From NCBI GenBank assembly GCA_033557675.1, contig JAWQRM010000369.1, positions 1 through 23,597 on the forward strand: DNA of 23,597 bases, written 5' to 3'. A program made the position numbers and the translations under genes. Below, piece after piece: positions 20,346-23,597 of this stretch. The notes under the pieces are model-generated. The model made no database searches. It had not been told where the DNA came from and saw only the letters and a program-made list of their open reading frames with translations. The stretch comes from Coptodactyla brooksi. Taxonomy: Eukaryota; Arthropoda; Insecta; Coleoptera; Scarabaeidae. Within the stretch, counting starts at the first letter, position 1; each line of letters begins with the position of its first letter.

Positions 20346-20654
20346 CAATATAATGAAGACGTACAAATGGTGAGAGATTGCTTAGACTACAATATGAGAA
20401 CTATGCCTGTAACAAAGCAAGAATGATAATGAAGATAGAAAGACAATTGACTGAAAGGATTGGGTTGGGATTAGGCTGTTTATCTCGGCTCACTTTATAT
20501 AGCATCTATTTAGCAAAAGTCGTCATAGTATGTTTTGTTAGAAGGGGAGCAGTGAGTGTTAGTGGGGGTATGGTAGGGCATCAGGTTTGAGTATTATATG
20601 ATGACTAATATCTGAAATAGTAAGTTATTACCTTATAGTTAGACAACACGGACA
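20346..20654. other. Unassigned spacer between LINE fragments
   Basis: A GC-richer patch (20460-20590) has a 70-codon open frame and a run of GGGG-containing sequence. I do not recognise any product, and it may be repeat-derived. Confidence 0.4.
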
Positions 20655-21480
20655 GCAATAAAGTATGTCTTCATGTGAGTTTGGTTAGCTGCTTTTTCTG
20701 CTTTAATTAACCATTCTTCATGTTGTAGTTTTTTGTCTATTCTTGCATATTTTTTTATTTGTTTATCTTTTCCTTGATACGTTGTTTTCAGTATTCCTTG
20801 TGGTTAGGTTATTCTTGTAGTATTCTTTATTTGAGGTTGCTTCTTTGTTCAATTTCATCCCAAGTTTCATTTGATATTCATTCTTTAATTTTCTTTTGTT
20901 TCATTTCAATAACTTTTGTTGCTGAGCGCTTCTTTGTATTTATTCCATAGTTTGTCTGTTGTTAATTTATTTACATCTCCCAACTCCCTAAATTTTGAAT
21001 TTAATGTAGTCTGATAGTTTTGTGATATTTTTTGTCTCTTCTTAGCCTTTGTGTATTATATTCTATATGTCTATTCTTAGTTGGTTTATATTTTTGTATT
21101 GTTCTCTTAATATTATTTAAAATGTTATTCTTACCAACAAATGATCAGGGTTTGTATCTACACATATCATGGCTGCCTCCCACCAGCATGTTTTTTAAGG
21201 TACATAAGTGTTAAAATATTTTGCCGTTTTCATTCATTCTCTCCGTTTCTTAGAAGAAACGGGGATCTGTGGTGTCGTAGTCACTAGAACTAACAAACAC
21301 CTCAACCACAACAGTAATATTTCAAATCTTAATATATGCTTCGTTCCATTCTCTTGAAGACGGTTTATTCGATAAACTGAAACATATGTCAAGTTTTAAA
21401 ACATTAGTGTTCTAGTTGCCCACAAGTATTTTTATGTCTTCATTGTATTTATGTTGTAAGTCATCAAAAGTCTTCTCTGT
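20655..21480 (-). mobile_element. LINE fragment, endonuclease to linker (-), probably the inverted 5' part of a twin-primed insertion
   Basis: Minus-strand reading gives DDLQHKYNEDIKILVGN (about 21470-21415), DTNPDHLLVRITF (about 21160-21122, the SDH-type endonuclease motif with Pro for Ser), NSKFRELGDVNKL, LWNKYKEALSNK, a degraded ETWDEIEQRSN region and EKAANQTHMKTYF (about 20701-20660). This is the normal order from endonuclease into the pre-RT linker of an RTE/Jockey-type LINE. Frames change several times. Its 5' end faces the 5' end of the RT fragment at 21560. Confidence 0.6.
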
Positions 21481-21559
21481 TAGCATAAATTTTTTGATTG
21501 GTTTTTTTATATAGGTTTTTTCTATGTCCTGTTGTGATGTGCCTTGTTAAAAAGATATA

Positions 21560-21890
21560 GACAGAAGAAAAACCTCCAAATAAGTGGAACGAAAGAAGAA
21601 CTATAACACTACAAAAAAAAAACATTGAATAGAACCAAATAAAAAAAGTAGAGGATATTTACACTAGTTAGCAACTCCAGCAAAATCATGCCAAAAACAC
21701 TATTAGAAAGAATTAAAGAATAAGTGATAGCAAACAAAGAACAATTCAAACAGCATTCAGGAATGGCAGATTCTGTGTTGACTAGATATGTACATTAAGA
21801 ATAATAATAATAGAAGAAGCAAAATAGCAAAAAGAAACCCACCTAGGTTTCATAGATTGAGAAAAAACGTTCAATAATGTCAAAGAAAAA
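21560..21890 (+). mobile_element. LINE fragment, start of reverse transcriptase (+)
   Basis: EEKPPNKWNERRTITLQKK (21563 onward), then in the next frame RIFTLVSNSSKIMPKTLLERIKE, stop, a Gln/Phe-rich stretch and DSVLTRYV. About 60 codons later comes ID, stop, EKTFNNVKE, which fits the first catalytic-Asp motif of LINE reverse transcriptases. Content begins almost exactly where the inverted neighbour's content (linker) would end. The rest of the RT and the 3' end are not recognisable beyond about 21900. Confidence 0.6.
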
Positions 21891-22144
21891 TGATGTAGGT
21901 AATAATCCCGTAATCTGTTTTTCTGCACCAGACTAGATATGTTCTTTAATACGTAATGTGCCCTCGTGTGCAGTATTTTTGCCACATTATTCGTTAGAAT
22001 CCATATCTCTTGTTTGATTGTTAGCACATTATTTGTAATAAATGTATTAAATAAAACATTTTGAATATTTATTTGAATTTCCAATTAAAACCAGAAAAAT
22101 TTGCAACCCAAGAAGAACATTTCATTAATTTTTTAGAGTGTTCG

Positions 22145-22150
22145 TTTATT
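22145..22150 (-). terminator. Polyadenylation signal of the serine hydrolase gene
   Basis: TTTATT on the plus strand is AATAAA on the minus strand, 49 nt past the TAA stop (22201-22199). The distance fits a short insect 3' UTR. Confidence 0.7.
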
Positions 22151-22198
22151 GAAAAATTAAACCACATGCAATAAATAAGTACAACTTAGTACACAAAA

Positions 22199-23037
22199 TT
22201 ACAACTTATTTCTCCATTTTAAGAGACAACTACTTATAATTGTTGCGACAGCTTCAGGATCCGTGTGATGGGTATGATGATGACCTTTAATCATGTACCT
22301 TCTAAATTTGACCAAGTTGAAGTACTTGCTCAACCTCTTCGTTGAAGTATTTCCAAATGACTCGTTCATGAAAATAATTATACCGTCACACATTATTGGC
22401 CTTTTCTTCAAAAATTGTTGCATGTACTTGAGTGAGAAACCAGGGTTGACAATAGATCTAAGTTTTCTATCGTATGTAAACACATACTGGTCTTCTCCCA
22501 CCTCTTTCATCATTCTTGCTCCCAATTGTTCAGCACACTCATAAGTTAGTCTGCCTATAATTCTGTTGGTAGCTATCCTATTAATGGCTTCTTCATACGA
22601 CAACTTTGGAGTTTCTTCTTCCTTGTAATTTAAAACTCTCATCAATGTGTTGAATCCCTCAATAAGATCATCAGCGAATAAATCTGGTTGTTTAGGCACA
22701 AAATACCCCGCATCTATGCACACCATTTTCAATATCATCTCGGGGTATATTTGAGCTGTTATCATAGAAATCCTTACGCCTAGGCTGTGAGCAATGATGT
22801 AGTAGTTTTTTCTTTGGAAGTGTTCCATTACTAATCTCATGGCAAGCAGGAAATTTATGGCATGGATTGGAAGTGATGGTGGAAAATGACTAGACCGTCC
22901 ATGGCCTGGTAGGTCTATACAAACATAATAGAAATTTTCTGGTAACAATGGGATTAATGTATCAAAGGATCCTGCGTTGTCTAGAAGACCGTGAACAACT
23001 ATTATGCAATAGTCGGATGGATTGCCCCATGCTTTGG
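22199..23037 (-). CDS. Serine hydrolase exon 2 (residues 18-296)
   Basis: Holds nearly the whole alpha/beta-hydrolase fold. The reading frame is open leftwards from the TTTTAG acceptor (23043-23038) to TAA at 22201-22199. The cap region (about residues 130-215) is charged and contains YKEEETPKLSYEEAINRI. No break is seen. Confidence 0.93.
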
Positions 23038-23259
23038 CTAAAACAAAGGAAGTGTTATTTAATACAAGTCAATATTTTAAATCATTTTTGTGCGTGAATT
23101 GCAGCATGGCAGACAACTCAAAATGGTCAAATGCTCAGGTGGTTGCATAAACTGCATATCCATGAAAATCAGATGTTTCATAATCAATTAAGCATTCCTT
23201 ATATTACCTGCTATGTGTCCCCACGGCACGGGGATTTGCATTTCCTTTATAATTAACAT
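22199..23259 (-). CDS. Alpha/beta-hydrolase, probable serine hydrolase (SERHL/kraken type), two coding exons
   Basis: Exon 1 is 23259-23208 and exon 2 is 23037-22199, with donor GTAATA, acceptor TTTTAG and a 170-nt intron. The phases agree (GCA G|CC), giving 891 nt, 296 aa plus stop. The ATG at 23259 is the first in frame after a TGA upstream. The N terminus has MQIPVPWGHIAAKAWG, a lead typical of the SERHL family. The oxyanion-hole HGLLDNAGSFD is at 33-43, IDLPGHGRSSHF follows, the nucleophile elbow is AHSLG with Ser102, and the C-terminal histidine region GHHHTHH is at 269-275. The length is close to the family (about 300 aa). Family knowledge: esterase/hydrolase-like, some members peroxisomal or cytosolic; substrate unknown. 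No signal peptide or clear peroxisomal C terminus (it ends WRNKL) is seen. It points towards the ABCC gene but is separated from it by about 4 kb of repeats. Confidence 0.93.
23208..23259 (-). CDS. Serine hydrolase exon 1 (residues 1-18)
   Basis: MLIIKEMQIPVPWGHIA followed by the donor GTAATATAAG. A second Met at residue 7 could serve as an alternative start. The PVPWGHIAAKAWG junction with exon 2 is family-typical and fixes the splice. Confidence 0.85.
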
Positions 23260-23597
23260 TCCTTTATTCTTTAGTCAGCACAATAACACATCGAACAACA
23301 GGATAATTTTCAGAATTTCGTTTAAAACTGATATACATGTAAAGCCTTGCACCAGAAAAAGTTGTAGTTATAGAATGAGTCAGCAGTTTTTAACGGTACT
23401 CGTTCAGTCACAATTTAACCATGGAAAAACATCTATCGCACTGCGATAGAAAATTCGAATTAACTTTTTGATACACGACCGTAGATAAGTGTTTTACGCA
23501 ACATACGAGTAATTTGATGAGTAATTGATTACGTTCGTGAATATTCTGCTCTCCGGCGCTTGCCAATTCTCCATAAAAATAAACCGGTATCCAAAAT
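23260..23597 (-). promoter_or_regulatory. Upstream side of the serine hydrolase gene
   Basis: No coding track. It contains a perfect 19-bp palindrome at 23432-23450. The window ends before any other gene. A non-coding first exon in this stretch is possible but cannot be shown. Confidence 0.4.
23432..23450. repeat. Perfect 19-bp palindrome upstream of the serine hydrolase
   Basis: TCTATCGCA, a central C, then TGCGATAGA are exact complements. It lies 173-191 nt upstream of the hydrolase start codon, so it could be a dimeric transcription-factor site. It is also what a short repeat relic could look like. Confidence 0.8.

Noticed and set aside
20075..21890. A single LINE copy whose middle segment was flipped
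   Set aside because: The + fragment at 20075-20345 and the - fragment at 20655-21480 both contain the NxA-type endonuclease segment, so they cannot be consecutive parts of one copy. Twin priming of the two right-hand pieces alone fits better.
21782..22084. 100-codon minus-strand frame next to the hydrolase 3' end
   Set aside because: It overlaps the + strand LINE reverse-transcriptase remnant and has no recognisable domain or splice link to the hydrolase.

Overview
The window comes from an AT-rich arthropod nuclear genome, most probably an insect (a beetle is plausible, but the order cannot be fixed from sequence alone). The evidence is GT-AG introns of 50-110 nt, AATAAA polyadenylation signals, an ABCC4/MRP4-type transporter, an insect-type 'probable serine hydrolase', and decayed mariner, Ty3/gypsy, LINE and other repeats typical of insect DNA.

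Layout. (1) 1-7440 has no host gene that I can support. It holds a broken copy of a repeated, uncharacterised insect protein family (206-1421), a tRNA-like element (2785-2858), a tandem repeat fused to the 3' half of a mariner transposase (5850-6640), and a diverged direct repeat (6711-7049). (2) 7445-17976 is one complete gene on the + strand. A GC- and CpG-richer 5' block is followed by nine coding exons that join without a frame break into 3999 nt (1332 aa plus stop), an ABCC4-like ABC exporter with two membrane domains and two nucleotide-binding domains. Seven introns are 53-112 nt. Intron 2 is 5491 nt and is filled with antisense transposon remnants: a mariner copy, a different Tc1/mariner-superfamily copy with a plant-like motif pattern, and a Ty3/gypsy remnant. 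(3) 17977-22140 is a transposon graveyard. It contains a second fragment of the uncharacterised family, a weak DUF4817-type transposase candidate, and three LINE fragments, two of which have the geometry of a twin-primed 5' inversion. (4) 22145-23259, on the - strand, is a two-exon alpha/beta-hydrolase of the SERHL/kraken type (296 aa). It is convergent with the ABCC gene, and its promoter side is at the right edge.

The two host genes have no evident functional link. The transporter should act at the plasma membrane, and the hydrolase is probably a soluble or peroxisomal esterase-like enzyme. I found no operon-like or defence system. The nearest thing to an undescribed system is the repeated protein family at both ends of the ABCC locus, which looks transposon-borne. 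Coordinates of pseudogenes and mobile elements are approximate because they rest on conceptual translation by eye with frameshifts. The host-gene exon boundaries are exact where splice sites and reading phase agree.
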